A DNA stretch of 17,104 nucleotides from Caldifarciminota bacterium (GCA_021158725.1 JAGGUB010000109.1:1-17104), one strand, 5' to 3'. Counted from the stretch's first letter, positions 1-7,670 are shown. Translations and numbers: made by a program. The notes: generated by a model from the letters alone, not told the origin.

Positions 1-741
1 GTCAAGGGTAGCAAGTTCGGTATACCAGAGGATGAGGTGTGGCAACTAATACCACAGATTTTGGGGTCACCAAGCCTTAACCTACTCGGTATACATGTGC
101 ATCTGGGGTCGGAGATTACGGAGGTTGAACCCTTCCGTGTGTTAGTAGACAAAATGTACGACTACTATATGAAGCTCAAAACCGAATATAATTATACCAT
201 TAAGTACATCAACCTTGGTGGCGGTTGGGGTAAATCCTGGGAGGAGTTCCCGATCGATGAGCTGGGCAACCTAATCCACAAGAAATTGAGTAAATTGCCG
301 GTCACCATAATTGTGGAACCGGGGCGGTTCATTGTGGGCCCCTCAGGTGTACTCGTCACACGTGTATTGTATCGTAAAGGTAGATTTGTAATCGTCGATA
401 CAGGTATGAGTGAATTCATAAGGCCATCACTCTATGGTAGTGAACATCCAATGCGTGAGGTGAAACATAAACCTGGACCCGAGGGGACGTTCGATGTTGT
501 CGGCCCCTTATGTGAGGGTGGCGATTTCATTGCACATAATGTGCGATTGCATGATCCACAGCCTGGTGATATACTTGCTATCATGGGTACAGGTGCGTAT
601 GGTATGAGTATGAGTTCAAATTACAATTCAAGGCCAAAAGTAGCAGAAGTGCTGGTGGACGGCGATAAGGCGTTCATCATCCGTGAACCAGAGACGCTCG
701 AAGATTTGGTGGTTAAAGAGACATGGCATCCCATCGCATAG
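1..741 (+). CDS. lysA: Diaminopimelate decarboxylase, C-terminal part (5' end outside window)
   Basis: This PLP enzyme of ornithine/DAP decarboxylase fold III decarboxylates meso-diaminopimelate to L-lysine, the last step of the DAP lysine pathway, in the cytoplasm. The frame is open from base 1 (VKGSKFGIP, the SKFGI motif typical of LysA), so about 246 residues are present. Some 150 N-terminal residues, including the PLP-lysine, lie upstream. Visible family motifs are HVHLGS, the glycine-rich LGGGWG, the phosphate-binding EPGR, the active-site cysteine in CEGGD (usually CESGD), and GAYGMSMSSNYNSRP near the C-terminus, which binds substrate and PLP. The Met at position 37 is internal, not the start. 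The stop overlaps the start of lpxC by 19 bases, which suggests one transcript. Ornithine or carboxynorspermidine decarboxylase is possible for this fold, but the motif set fits LysA best. Confidence 0.93.
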   Translation, partial: VKGSKFGIPEDEVWQLIPQILGSPSLNLLGIHVHLGSEITEVEPFRVLVDKMYDYYMKLKTEYNYTIKYINLGGGWGKSWEEFPIDELGNLIHKKLSKLPVTIIVEPGRFIVGPSGVLVTRVLYRKGRFVIVDTGMSEFIRPSLYGSEHPMREVKHKPGPEGTFDVVGPLCEGGDFIAHNVRLHDPQPGDILAIMGTGAYGMSMSSNYNSRPKVAEVLVDGDKAFIIREPETLEDLVVKETWHPIA

Positions 742-1646
742 TGTACCAGAAAACAATAGCGGATGAGATTGTACTCGAGGGTATAGGTGTACATACCGGT
801 CGACCGACAACGGTGAGATTGAAACCTTCCCCACCGAATACCGGTAGAATATTTGTATACAAAGGGGTGGAGATACCCGCAACCTTAGACCATGTTGTTG
901 ATGCCCCATATCGTACGGCGGTGGGTTGCAACAATGTGGTAATCCACACGATCGAACATCTACTGTCGGCGCTTCTCGGTTTGGGGGTAACCAATATCTA
1001 CATAATAGTTGAGGAAGGATCAGAGATACCGTTCTTCGATGGCAGTGCTAAGATATGGGTGGATGCGCTACAGAAAGCTGGCATAAAGGAGCAACCCCAC
1101 CTATATCCAGTTTGTGAGCTACCTACGGGAAGCTGGACGTTTGGTAGAGATCCAATAGCTCCTTACATAGTTACATATAAGGATAAAGAGGGTGGGGGAT
1201 TGACGATCGAAATGCGACTCGAATACCCAAAGGAAAAATACACCGATTCATATGTTTACCACCACCCTGGTAGCTACACTACGGAGATAGCGGGTGCACG
1301 TACATTTACATTTCTGGAGTGGCTACCTGAGCTTATCAAACGTGGACTCATAAAGGGAGGTAACCTCAACACCGCTATAGTCTTACATGAGGGTAGGGTT
1401 GCCACCATCGAAGAGATAGAAGAATTCATGGGGCTTAAAATTGATAGCATTCCACCCAATTACGGGCAGATTATGCCACACGAACCTGCACGCCATAAAA
1501 TACTGGACTTTATGGGCGATCTGGCACTATTGCCGTATGAATTCATCGGCCATATTACGCTCTATGCTACCGGGCATAAACAGCATCATAAATTTTTGCG
1601 TGAAATAATGAATTATATGGGAGGCACATATGGAACACATATTTAA
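723..1646 (+). CDS. lpxC: UDP-3-O-acyl-N-acetylglucosamine deacetylase
   Basis: LpxC removes the N-acetyl group from UDP-3-O-acyl-GlcNAc. This is the first committed step of lipid A synthesis, carried out by a cytoplasmic zinc enzyme. The 307-residue length matches the E. coli protein (305). The expected residues are visible: catalytic E78 and zinc ligand H79 in HTIEHL, ligands H258 and D262 in ARHKILDFMGDL, and the general-acid histidine H285 in TGH. The N-terminal GIGVHTG motif is also typical. It is not fused to FabZ, unlike in some Bacteroidetes. The segment between the GGN motif (about 222) and HKILD is longer than in E. coli. The ATG at 723 sits inside the end of lysA, with AAAGAG just upstream. 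Its presence shows that the organism makes lipopolysaccharide or a related glycolipid. Its 3' end overlaps the protease gene downstream by 17 bases. Confidence 0.96.
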   Translation: MASHRIVYQKTIADEIVLEGIGVHTGRPTTVRLKPSPPNTGRIFVYKGVEIPATLDHVVDAPYRTAVGCNNVVIHTIEHLLSALLGLGVTNIYIIVEEGSEIPFFDGSAKIWVDALQKAGIKEQPHLYPVCELPTGSWTFGRDPIAPYIVTYKDKEGGGLTIEMRLEYPKEKYTDSYVYHHPGSYTTEIAGARTFTFLEWLPELIKRGLIKGGNLNTAIVLHEGRVATIEEIEEFMGLKIDSIPPNYGQIMPHEPARHKILDFMGDLALLPYEFIGHITLYATGHKQHHKFLREIMNYMGGTYGTHI

Positions 1647-2463
1647 CATATTTTGGTTGTTTGTGATGATCGTAGCGTTACAGCCCATCCTCCGTAAGCG
1701 TATGCTCGAAAGTGCACGACGTGGGTTGCTTGCCAAAATCGAAAGTAAACGCGATTCACGTGTCATCATCATGGTACATCGTCAGGAGACGATGGGCTTA
1801 CTGGGCTTCCCTGTTGTACGTTACATTGATATCGAGGACTCCGAGGAGGTGTTACGTGCTATCAATATGACCGATCCAGAAGTACCAATAGATTTCGTAA
1901 TCCATACACCTGGCGGGCTGGCGATAGCTGCACTCCAGATAGCACGTGCACTCAAAAAACATAGGGGTAAGGTGACAGTTTTTATCCCTCATATGGCGAT
2001 GTCAGGTGGTACCCTCATAGCTTTGGCAGCTGATGAGATAGTGATGAGCCCACATGCAGTGCTGGGGCCGGTGGACCCTCAAATAGGTGAATATCCAGCA
2101 GCTTCGCTTTTGAAGTTGACTCGAGACAAGCCGATCGATAAGATAGACGATAGGACGCTCATCTATGCAGATATAGCAACCAAGGCGATAGACCAGCTAC
2201 GTGAGAATATCGAGGAGCTTCTGGAAGGCAACTATCCACCCGATAAGGTGAAAGAGATCGCACGCCTGCTATCCGAAGGTTTATGGACTCACGATTACCC
2301 CATAACCTATGAGAAAGCAAAAGAGATCGGCTTACACGTACGTTCAGATATACCACACGAGTTTCTCGAGCTGATAAGTTTATATCCACAACCGGTTAAG
2401 CATTATCCTACAGTTGAATACATACCAGTACCCCGATATCGTGGTAAAACACGTTCTACTTGA
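1630..2463 (+). CDS. Membrane-anchored serine protease, SDH/SppA (ClpP-fold) family
   Basis: This 277-residue protein matches the serine dehydrogenase proteinase family (SDH_sah, Pfam PF01972; related to SppA and ClpP crotonase-fold proteases). One hydrophobic helix lies at residues 4-20, followed by LRKR, so the catalytic domain is probably cytoplasmic and membrane-anchored. Family features are IHTPGGLAIAA (about 91-101), the nucleophile motif HMAMSGGT with Ser125, and AVLGPVDPQIGE (about 143-154). K185 in DIATKAIDQ is a candidate dyad lysine, an inference from its conservation and position. The ATG at 1630 has a strong GGGAGG (1619-1624) five bases upstream, so the 17-base overlap with lpxC is probably real. 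The substrate is unknown. The family name comes from a Pseudomonas serine dehydratase activity that does not define its role here. The stop lies 10 bases from that of a convergent gene. Confidence 0.85.
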   Translation: MEHIFNIFWLFVMIVALQPILRKRMLESARRGLLAKIESKRDSRVIIMVHRQETMGLLGFPVVRYIDIEDSEEVLRAINMTDPEVPIDFVIHTPGGLAIAALQIARALKKHRGKVTVFIPHMAMSGGTLIALAADEIVMSPHAVLGPVDPQIGEYPAASLLKLTRDKPIDKIDDRTLIYADIATKAIDQLRENIEELLEGNYPPDKVKEIARLLSEGLWTHDYPITYEKAKEIGLHVRSDIPHEFLELISLYPQPVKHYPTVEYIPVPRYRGKTRST

Positions 2464-2473
2464 TTATTTGGGC

Positions 2474-3205
2474 TTAGGAATGTTTTCTACGGAAATACTC
2501 TTTCGCTAACTCCCTGATGAGCTCGGATCGCCTCTCAGCCAGCAATATGTACTCTATCAATATCGTTATGGAGGTGAAGAATATTAACACACCACCTATA
2601 CCTCCAAGTATGTTGCCGATCTTCGTACGTAGTGTTTCGCCTGCAAAGATGGTGAGCGTCAACCCCACCACCAAAGCTTTGTAAAGCGATCCAAACAGCA
2701 CCGCTGAAACGATCAACAACCCTATACCTGTAAGTATAACGTAACCGAGTCCATGTTCTCTGAGTAATCTCAAAATATCCTGCCACCTGCTCGCTCTTTT
2801 GCCTAAGAAGCGTTTCAAAGCTACACCTTTCCATAGCTTTAGCTCCTTACCTTTTGAGTAGATCTGTTCCTCTACCTTGGAATGTTTGAAGTCACTTTTC
2901 TCTTCCAGCTGACCATGTAGGATATCCCTCACATCGTTGGCAACATCCTCCTCTATTAACGTGTAGGCAGTTTCCTCGCTCTCTTTCTTGCTCATGGTGG
3001 TTTTGCGTTCGATAATCTCTGCCAACCTATGTACGAAGTCGACAAACGCCTCTTCCTTTAGGGTTTCTTCGATGAGCGACCTTATATCACATCCGTACTT
3101 ACCCTCCAAGCTGATTTTCTCCATCAAGCTATCGATGAAAGCTTGTCGAAACCTATCGAAATGTGCTTCCTTTAGAATTTCCTTACCTTTCTTATCAACC
3201 TCCAT
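2474..3205 (-). CDS. Uncharacterised membrane protein, N-terminal helical domain plus hydrophobic segments
   Basis: I do not recognise this 243-residue protein. Residues 1-150 are highly charged, rich in Glu and Lys, and look alpha-helical. There is then a hydrophobic block at about 153-188 (probably two helices, around 155-172 and 174-188), a short loop TLRTK, a third hydrophobic helix at about 197-222, and a basic tail RRKHS. It has no signal peptide, so the long N-terminal domain is probably cytoplasmic, with membrane helices at the C-terminus. A single Cys (39) gives no metal motif. The ATG at 3205 is the first Met in the frame but lacks a Shine-Dalgarno sequence. It converges on the SDH protease gene and diverges from wlbB, with a candidate promoter at 3255-3281. 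The gene looks real because of its length, coherent hydrophobicity pattern and position between stops. Confidence 0.75.
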   Translation of the reverse strand: MEVDKKGKEILKEAHFDRFRQAFIDSLMEKISLEGKYGCDIRSLIEETLKEEAFVDFVHRLAEIIERKTTMSKKESEETAYTLIEEDVANDVRDILHGQLEEKSDFKHSKVEEQIYSKGKELKLWKGVALKRFLGKRASRWQDILRLLREHGLGYVILTGIGLLIVSAVLFGSLYKALVVGLTLTIFAGETLRTKIGNILGGIGGVLIFFTSITILIEYILLAERRSELIRELAKEYFRRKHS

Positions 3206-3254
3206 TGTCGATGGAAGTCGTCCCTAACGGTTCAGTAAACCCTTAATTATTTTA

Positions 3255-3281
3255 AAAATAACGTAACCCCATACATGTCAA
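3255..3281 (-). promoter_or_regulatory. Candidate sigma-70-type promoter for the uncharacterised membrane protein
   Basis: On the minus strand a perfect TTGACA (3281-3276) is followed after 15 bases by TATTTT (3260-3255). The region around it is A/T-rich. A transcript would start near 3248 and have a leader of about 43 bases. The 15-base spacer is short; TTTTTA with a 17-base spacer is an alternative -10. Confidence 0.4.
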
Positions 3282-3286
3282 CAGCT

Positions 3287-3314
3287 AACATCGCTATGTT
3301 TACATTGTGAATGT
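3287..3314. promoter_or_regulatory. Two short palindromes between divergent promoters
   Basis: Two perfect 5-base inverted repeats lie side by side: AACAT-CGCT-ATGTT (3287-3300) and ACATT-GTG-AATGT (3302-3314). They fall exactly between the two outward-facing -35 boxes at 3276-3281 and 3321-3326. A dimeric regulator bound here could control both divergent genes. Arms of this length also occur by chance, so this is a suggestion only. Confidence 0.3.
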
Positions 3315-3320
3315 GTTGGG

Positions 3321-3347
3321 TTGACTCCCTGGTGGATACCTTATAAT
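3321..3347 (+). promoter_or_regulatory. Candidate sigma-70-type promoter for the N-acetyltransferase gene
   Basis: TTGACT (3321-3326) and a perfect TATAAT (3342-3347) are separated by 15 bases. They lie 25 bases upstream of an ATG that has its own TAAGGAGG ribosome binding site at 3361-3368. The predicted 5' leader is short, about 18-20 bases. This is the best-looking promoter in the window apart from its short spacer. Confidence 0.55.
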
Positions 3348-3372
3348 AGGATACCTCAGATAAGGAGGCAAT

Positions 3373-3981
3373 ATGGCAACCAACTATTTTGTACATCCCA
3401 CCGCAGTAGTTGACCCTGGTGCCAAGATAGGTAAGGGTACAAAGATATGGCATTTCTCACACATAATGGGAGGTGCTGAAATAGGTGAAAACTGTGTGAT
3501 AGGTCAGAACTGTTTCATTGGTGCACGTGCTAAGCTGGGCAATAACGTCAAGCTACAGAATAACGTATCGGTTTATGATCTTGTCACCCTTGAAGATGGT
3601 GTATTCGTTGGTCCATCGGCTGTGTTCACGAACGATCTCAACCCACGTGCCCCGTATCCCAAAGGTGGTAAGTGGCTACCCACACTTGTGAAGAGAGGTG
3701 CCACGATAGGGGCAAACGCTACGATATTGTCGAACCTAACCATCGGCAAATGGGCGTTCGTAGGTGCAGGTGCTGTTGTCACACGTGATGTACCGGACTA
3801 TGCGTTGGTGGTAGGTGTACCCGCACGTGTGGTGGGTTGGATGTGCGAATGTGGTAACCGCATAGAGTTTGACGACAAAGGTGACGGTAAATGTACAAAA
3901 TGTCATCGTCGCTACAAAAAGGATGGTATGAAGGTTGAACTCATAGATACTGAAACCGAGTGGCAATATAAATCTAAATAA
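3373..3981 (+). CDS. Left-handed beta-helix N-acetyltransferase, WlbB/WbpD-like, with C-terminal zinc ribbon
   Basis: This 202-residue hexapeptide-repeat protein resembles the UDP-2-acetamido-3-amino-2,3-dideoxyglucuronate N-acetyltransferases (WbpD/WlbB). These use acetyl-CoA to make UDP-2,3-diacetamido sugars for surface polysaccharide. The start FVHPTAVVDPGAKIGKGTKI, the imperfect I-G-x-x-x-x turns through residue 145, the conserved FTND (85-88) followed by PRA, and VGVPARVVGWMCECG (about 147-161) are all typical. The C-terminus carries C158-x-C160 and C174-x-x-C177, a probable structural zinc ribbon. The ATG at 3373 has TAAGGAGG four bases upstream, so the start is secure. No other nucleotide-sugar or glycosyltransferase gene is nearby; it stands alone under its own promoter. 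Its last 8 bases overlap the 3' end of the convergent BatA-like gene. A related acyltransferase with another amino-sugar substrate is possible. Confidence 0.82.
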   Translation: MATNYFVHPTAVVDPGAKIGKGTKIWHFSHIMGGAEIGENCVIGQNCFIGARAKLGNNVKLQNNVSVYDLVTLEDGVFVGPSAVFTNDLNPRAPYPKGGKWLPTLVKRGATIGANATILSNLTIGKWAFVGAGAVVTRDVPDYALVVGVPARVVGWMCECGNRIEFDDKGDGKCTKCHRRYKKDGMKVELIDTETEWQYKSK

Positions 3982-5608
3982 GGATGAGCTCGACAATAAA
4001 CAGCAGGCATGCAGCTATCAATAACCAACGTGTGAGCACCTTAAATTGTGCATGTTTACCGATGTTCAGCTCGGTAGATCTACCGCGGGGATTGTAATTT
4101 ACCGAAAAATAGTATTTAAAATCGCCATCCGGTGATCTAACCACATAGTTGCCGGGTGATTCAGGTATCCACTTTATGTACCATCTACCATTAACTTGGG
4201 TTGGTAGCAATATGGTTTGAAGGTTATCACCTTCGAGCACGTAACCACGACCATCGGGTACTTCGATAGCGATGCGATCACCTACTTTGAAATTATATCT
4301 ACCGGACATCTTCGTGAGATATAGCAACGTCTCATACAATAAGGGTACAAATATGGGTGAATAGACCAACCCCGTGTAATCATCTGTCAACAGAAACGGT
4401 ACCACTATGTTGTCACCTACTTCAACCATCAAAGGCGTGCCATCATCCGCATAGATGAGCGGGTTGCCACCTTTTACTTGCCAGTAGCGGTTTACGGGTA
4501 TGGCGATATTTTCGACCTGCACGACCCGAGTTATGGGGTGTGATACAAACTTAGTACCGTATATATTGGCGGTTTTCATACTTGTGATCTCTATTCCAAG
4601 TTCACTGTATGAGTGGGGTTGAATCTTATCACCCAACAGAATAAGTGCGGGCTTGTTCAACTGGATTGGACTCGTAATGTTAGATAATATAACCACATCT
4701 GCGGGTTGGGGTTGCTCGACTATCACAAACATACCATGAGAAGCAGCCAGTGCTTGGGTGATGAAAAACGTAGCTTCACCCATAATGTATACTTTTATGG
4801 AGGGTATCACGTTTACAGTGTAGTAAATCGTGTTATCCACAGGTGTGGCATCGGGTGGTAACCTAAACACAAATTGATACATACCGGGTGTATCCACAAC
4901 CGTTTGATATTCGTAGCGGTTGAGCTTATGAGCTGATAAGTCGATGTATTGCTTAACTTTGTGGTTACCACAACTGATACTCACAGGTAACCGCTTATCG
5001 GTGGTGGCTCGACAGTTGATATAGAGTTTGATATTACATGGGTTAGCTCTTAACACATGAGAGGGACCTTCCACACTATCTATGGATAGCTCGTTATCCA
5101 ATGCAAATAATCTACCATAGATGGGTGCGGTCACCTTGTTAGCTGTGGTGATGAGGTAAAAATCAACGTTGGGATATTTTCTACGCCAGCGGTTGAGCTC
5201 TATCGTATAGTTTACAAACTTACACTTCACGTGGCTGGTAAACTTATCACCAGATACGAGGTAGATGGGCTCTCCTCGCAGTTGTAGCTTGTTGGCCAAC
5301 CTAACCGCTGTCTCCCAATAGGGTGCCATCGTATATGAATCATCGAGTATAACCACACGTGGGTTACCCACCCTCACCGCTAAGCGTGCGCTTGCAAGTA
5401 TTATCAGTAGGATGATCAATGTACGTATGACGAGCAACAGTATATCCTTAAGGCGACGCCAAGCTTTCTCACCTTTGGTTGCACGTTTGAGTAACTGCAC
5501 ATATGGGAAAGGGTATGGTCTGGCTTGCTTACGATGCCATAGGTGTATGATAAACGGTAAGCTAACAGCTGGTAACAACCACAGGAATTGTGGTGCAAGG
5601 AAGCTCAT
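3974..5608 (-). CDS. BatA-type VWA-like membrane protein (aerotolerance regulator N-terminal domain)
   Basis: This 544-residue protein begins with the BatA N-terminal module (PF07584 type): SFLAPQFLWLLPAVSLPFIIHLWHR, then a second membrane helix at about 54-77 (DILLLVIRTLIILLIILASA). A von Willebrand factor A-like segment follows, VVILDDSYTM (about 84-93), which keeps the D-x-S-x-S/T metal-site signature as DDSYT. The middle (about 180-520) looks like beta-rich extracytoplasmic domains, and a last hydrophobic helix, WLLIAACLLFIVELILI, ends the chain. Members of this family sit in MoxR-DUF58-BatA operons of uncertain function linked to envelope stress and protein assembly. The start codon shares ATGA with the stop of the DUF58 gene, which implies translational coupling. 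The rest of the VWA domain is poorly conserved by eye, so metal binding is uncertain. Confidence 0.8.
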   Translation of the reverse strand: MSFLAPQFLWLLPAVSLPFIIHLWHRKQARPYPFPYVQLLKRATKGEKAWRRLKDILLLVIRTLIILLIILASARLAVRVGNPRVVILDDSYTMAPYWETAVRLANKLQLRGEPIYLVSGDKFTSHVKCKFVNYTIELNRWRRKYPNVDFYLITTANKVTAPIYGRLFALDNELSIDSVEGPSHVLRANPCNIKLYINCRATTDKRLPVSISCGNHKVKQYIDLSAHKLNRYEYQTVVDTPGMYQFVFRLPPDATPVDNTIYYTVNVIPSIKVYIMGEATFFITQALAASHGMFVIVEQPQPADVVILSNITSPIQLNKPALILLGDKIQPHSYSELGIEITSMKTANIYGTKFVSHPITRVVQVENIAIPVNRYWQVKGGNPLIYADDGTPLMVEVGDNIVVPFLLTDDYTGLVYSPIFVPLLYETLLYLTKMSGRYNFKVGDRIAIEVPDGRGYVLEGDNLQTILLPTQVNGRWYIKWIPESPGNYVVRSPDGDFKYYFSVNYNPRGRSTELNIGKHAQFKVLTRWLLIAACLLFIVELILI

Positions 5609-6480
5609 CTACGTAAGGATAAAAATGGTAATACGATCTTCTCGATAGGTTCATATGTAGGTGTAAACTGGTACGCGATTTGGTACTTTAAACAATTCAC
5701 CCGATACTCGTCAATCCACGCCTTTAGGAGCCGTTCATAGCTATCCCGTATATCGGTGGGGTTAACTAAGATCTCGTCGTTAACCTCCAGATCCTTAAAT
5801 CGCAACCTTTCAGCCGGTAACACAAGTTCATCGTTTGAAATCACATGAAATACCATCATATGGTTATCCTTTGTACGTATTAACTGTAGGCTGGGTAAGA
5901 CCTGGTCATGTGGTTGCCATAGGTCAGATATGAGTATGACCACACCTTTGCGGGTAAGGTTATCACTTACTTTGTGTAATGCTTGATCGATAGCAGTCTT
6001 GCCGATGGGTTTGAAACTATCGAGTAACTCAAATATCTTGAACAGCTGTCTACGTGTGGATGATGGTGGTAGCTCCTGCAATACATTGTCACTGAATAGC
6101 AATAGGCCGACCTCATCCTTCTGCTGAATAAGTAGGTAGCTCCACAATGCTGCCAATGTAGTTGCATAGTCGAACTTACGTGGCTCACCGTAATCCATGG
6201 AGCTACTGACGTCAACCAATATCCATGCGGTGAGGTTGGTCTCCTGTTCAAATAGCTTGACAAAGAACTTATCCGTACGTGCGTAGACTTTCCAATCCAC
6301 GTATTTGAGTGGATCGCCAGGATTATAGCTACGATGTTCCTTGAACTCAACCGAAAACCCATGATACGGGCTACGATGTATACCGACGAGCTTACCTTCG
6401 ACTAACGATTTGATACGGAACTCCATCTTCTTCAGCTTGAATAGGATTTTGGGATTTATCATCACTATAAGATAAGGCAT
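5605..6480 (-). CDS. DUF58 family protein with intact VWA/MIDAS motif
   Basis: This DUF58 protein (PF01882) shows its family signature HGFSVEFKEHRSYNPGDPLK, then VDWKVYARTDKFFVK, followed by a VWA-like domain. The metal-ion-dependent adhesion site is intact: DVSSS in WILVDVSSSMD, a threonine in IGKTAIDQAL, and an aspartate in VILISDLW. No membrane helix is evident, so it probably acts in the cytoplasm with the membrane-bound BatA-like partner encoded directly downstream (ATGA overlap). The frame opens with GTG at 6501, but I prefer the ATG at 6480, which has GAGG nine bases upstream (291 residues). The ATG at 6462 fits the usual family start (INPKILFKLKKMEFR) but has no ribosome binding site. 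A MoxR AAA+ ATPase, the usual operon partner, is absent upstream, where a divergent cupin gene lies. Confidence 0.88.
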   Translation of the reverse strand: MPYLIVMINPKILFKLKKMEFRIKSLVEGKLVGIHRSPYHGFSVEFKEHRSYNPGDPLKYVDWKVYARTDKFFVKLFEQETNLTAWILVDVSSSMDYGEPRKFDYATTLAALWSYLLIQQKDEVGLLLFSDNVLQELPPSSTRRQLFKIFELLDSFKPIGKTAIDQALHKVSDNLTRKGVVILISDLWQPHDQVLPSLQLIRTKDNHMMVFHVISNDELVLPAERLRFKDLEVNDEILVNPTDIRDSYERLLKAWIDEYRVNCLKYQIAYQFTPTYEPIEKIVLPFLSLRR

Positions 6481-6515
6481 AATTTGGAGCCTCAATCTCA
6501 CACAATATGGGTTGG

Positions 6516-6543
6516 TTGACCATATGGTTGGTTTCGGTATTTT
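6516..6543 (+). promoter_or_regulatory. Candidate promoter for the cupin-nlpC-murQ-cstA operon
   Basis: TTGACC (6516-6521) is followed after 16 bases by TATTTT (6538-6543). If used, transcription would begin at about 6550, almost on the ATG at 6552, giving a leaderless or nearly leaderless cupin message. That would agree with the absence of a Shine-Dalgarno sequence before this ATG. The match is moderate only. Confidence 0.3.
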
Positions 6544-6551
6544 ACAATGAA

Positions 6552-6890
6552 ATGGTGGTAGGGCGTTTCGATGATGTTGAGTGTGAAGCCGGTAGCTGGG
6601 CTGGCGCCAAGGATGTATGTATCAGGTGGCTCATCACAGAGGATAAGGGTGCACCTAACTTCCTCATGCGTATGTTTGAGATAGCACCTGGTGGGTACAC
6701 GCCACGACATCGTCACGATTATGAGCATGAAGTTTTCATCTTAGAAGGTAACGGCAAGGTATTCTGTGGAGGCAAGGAGTACGAGGTAGCAGCTGGCCAT
6801 TACTTGCTCATAAAGCCGAACGAGGAACATCAGTTTATCAACACCGGTGATGTGGTGTGGCGTTTCTTGTGTTTGATACCCAAAAAGTGA
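6552..6890 (+). CDS. Small single-domain cupin protein
   Basis: A 112-residue one-domain cupin. The metal-binding motif is visible: PGGYTPRHRHDYEHEVFILEG supplies H53, H55 and E60, and the second cupin motif PNEEHQFIN supplies H93. Together they make a 3-His/1-Glu site of the usual type. The sequence GAPNFLMRMFEIAPGG is characteristic of a common family of small bacterial cupins with no assigned reaction. The frame is open from an ATG at 6507, but family members start near VVGRFDDVE, and the extra 15 residues look like leader sequence, so 6552 is preferred. It lies 3 bases before the NlpC/P60 gene and heads the recycling operon. A sugar-binding or sensing role is conceivable from context but cannot be shown. 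Confidence 0.8.
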   Translation: MVVGRFDDVECEAGSWAGAKDVCIRWLITEDKGAPNFLMRMFEIAPGGYTPRHRHDYEHEVFILEGNGKVFCGGKEYEVAAGHYLLIKPNEEHQFINTGDVVWRFLCLIPKK

Positions 6891-6893
6891 TCT

Positions 6894-7670
6894 ATGCGGT
6901 TATGTATTGTAAGGGTACCAGTTGCTGACCTACGTAAGGAGCCCAGCCATCAGACCGAACGTGTTAGCCAGGCATTATTAAACGAGACTGCGGAAATACT
7001 GAACGAGGAAGCTGATTGGTTGCGGGTGAAGCTCAACCGTGACGGATATGAGGGTTGGATATACAAACCACATGTGGTTGAAACCCGTGTAGAGAGGTCA
7101 TTTGATCACGTGGTGGTGGTACCAATCGTATCGGTATTTGTATCACCTTATGCACCGTTCCCTATGATGCGGTTATCGTTTAACACAAGGGTACGACTTA
7201 TCGAGACCAGCAAGCAGTGGGGGTTGGTTGAGCTGGCTGATAGGAAAGGTTGGCTCCGCATACGACATATCAGGAAAGTGGATGAGATAAGGTTTGACCC
7301 TTACGAGTTATGGCGTAAGGGGTTGGAGTTCATCGGTACACCATATCTATGGGGAGGTAGGTCAGCGTTTGGGTTTGATTGCTCCGGGTTTGTACAGACA
7401 TTGTACGATTTCTTTGGGGTAAAGTTACCAAGAGATACCGACGAGATGCTTAACGTAGGTACGGAACTCAAACGTGAGGAGCTGGAGTTGGGTGATCTCG
7501 TCTTCTTCACACGTCATGTTGGGATATACGGTGGAGGTGGTGAGTTCATACACTCCAGCCGTACGCAGGGTGGTGTGTATCTGAGTAGCTTCGACCCACA
7601 TTCACCACATTATAATGAGAGGTTGGCGAACGATTTTGTGACCGGGAGGCGTATTGTTACGACGACCTAA
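6894..7670 (+). CDS. NlpC/P60 endopeptidase with SH3-like domains, YkfC-like (gamma-D-glutamyl-L-diamino acid endopeptidase)
   Basis: This 258-residue protein has two N-terminal SH3b-like domains (about 1-60 and 70-128) and a C-terminal NlpC/P60 cysteine peptidase. The catalytic residues are C163 (FGFDCSGFV), H208 (TRHVGIYGG) and H220 (EFIHSS). The 12-residue spacing between the two histidines, and a tyrosine 12 residues before the cysteine (Y151, TPYLWGG), match Bacillus YkfC. YkfC cleaves the gamma-D-Glu-DAP bond of released muropeptides bearing a free N-terminal L-Ala. No signal peptide is present, so it is likely cytoplasmic and acts in recycling rather than wall hydrolysis. The adjacent murQ supports this. 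There is no clear ribosome binding site at the ATG, which lies 3 bases after the cupin stop, so coupled translation is likely. The end overlaps murQ by 17 bases. Confidence 0.88.
   Translation: MRLCIVRVPVADLRKEPSHQTERVSQALLNETAEILNEEADWLRVKLNRDGYEGWIYKPHVVETRVERSFDHVVVVPIVSVFVSPYAPFPMMRLSFNTRVRLIETSKQWGLVELADRKGWLRIRHIRKVDEIRFDPYELWRKGLEFIGTPYLWGGRSAFGFDCSGFVQTLYDFFGVKLPRDTDEMLNVGTELKREELELGDLVFFTRHVGIYGGGGEFIHSSRTQGGVYLSSFDPHSPHYNERLANDFVTGRRIVTTT
7644..7649 (+). promoter_or_regulatory. Ribosome binding site setting the TTG start of murQ
   Basis: GGGAGG inside the end of the NlpC/P60 gene lies four bases before TTG at 7654. No ATG or GTG start in the murQ frame gives a full-length protein, so this site decides the unusual start codon. 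Confidence 0.6.

Noticed and set aside
2464..2473. Bidirectional terminator between the convergent protease and membrane-protein genes
   Set aside because: Only 10 bases separate the stops and no inverted repeat is visible there.
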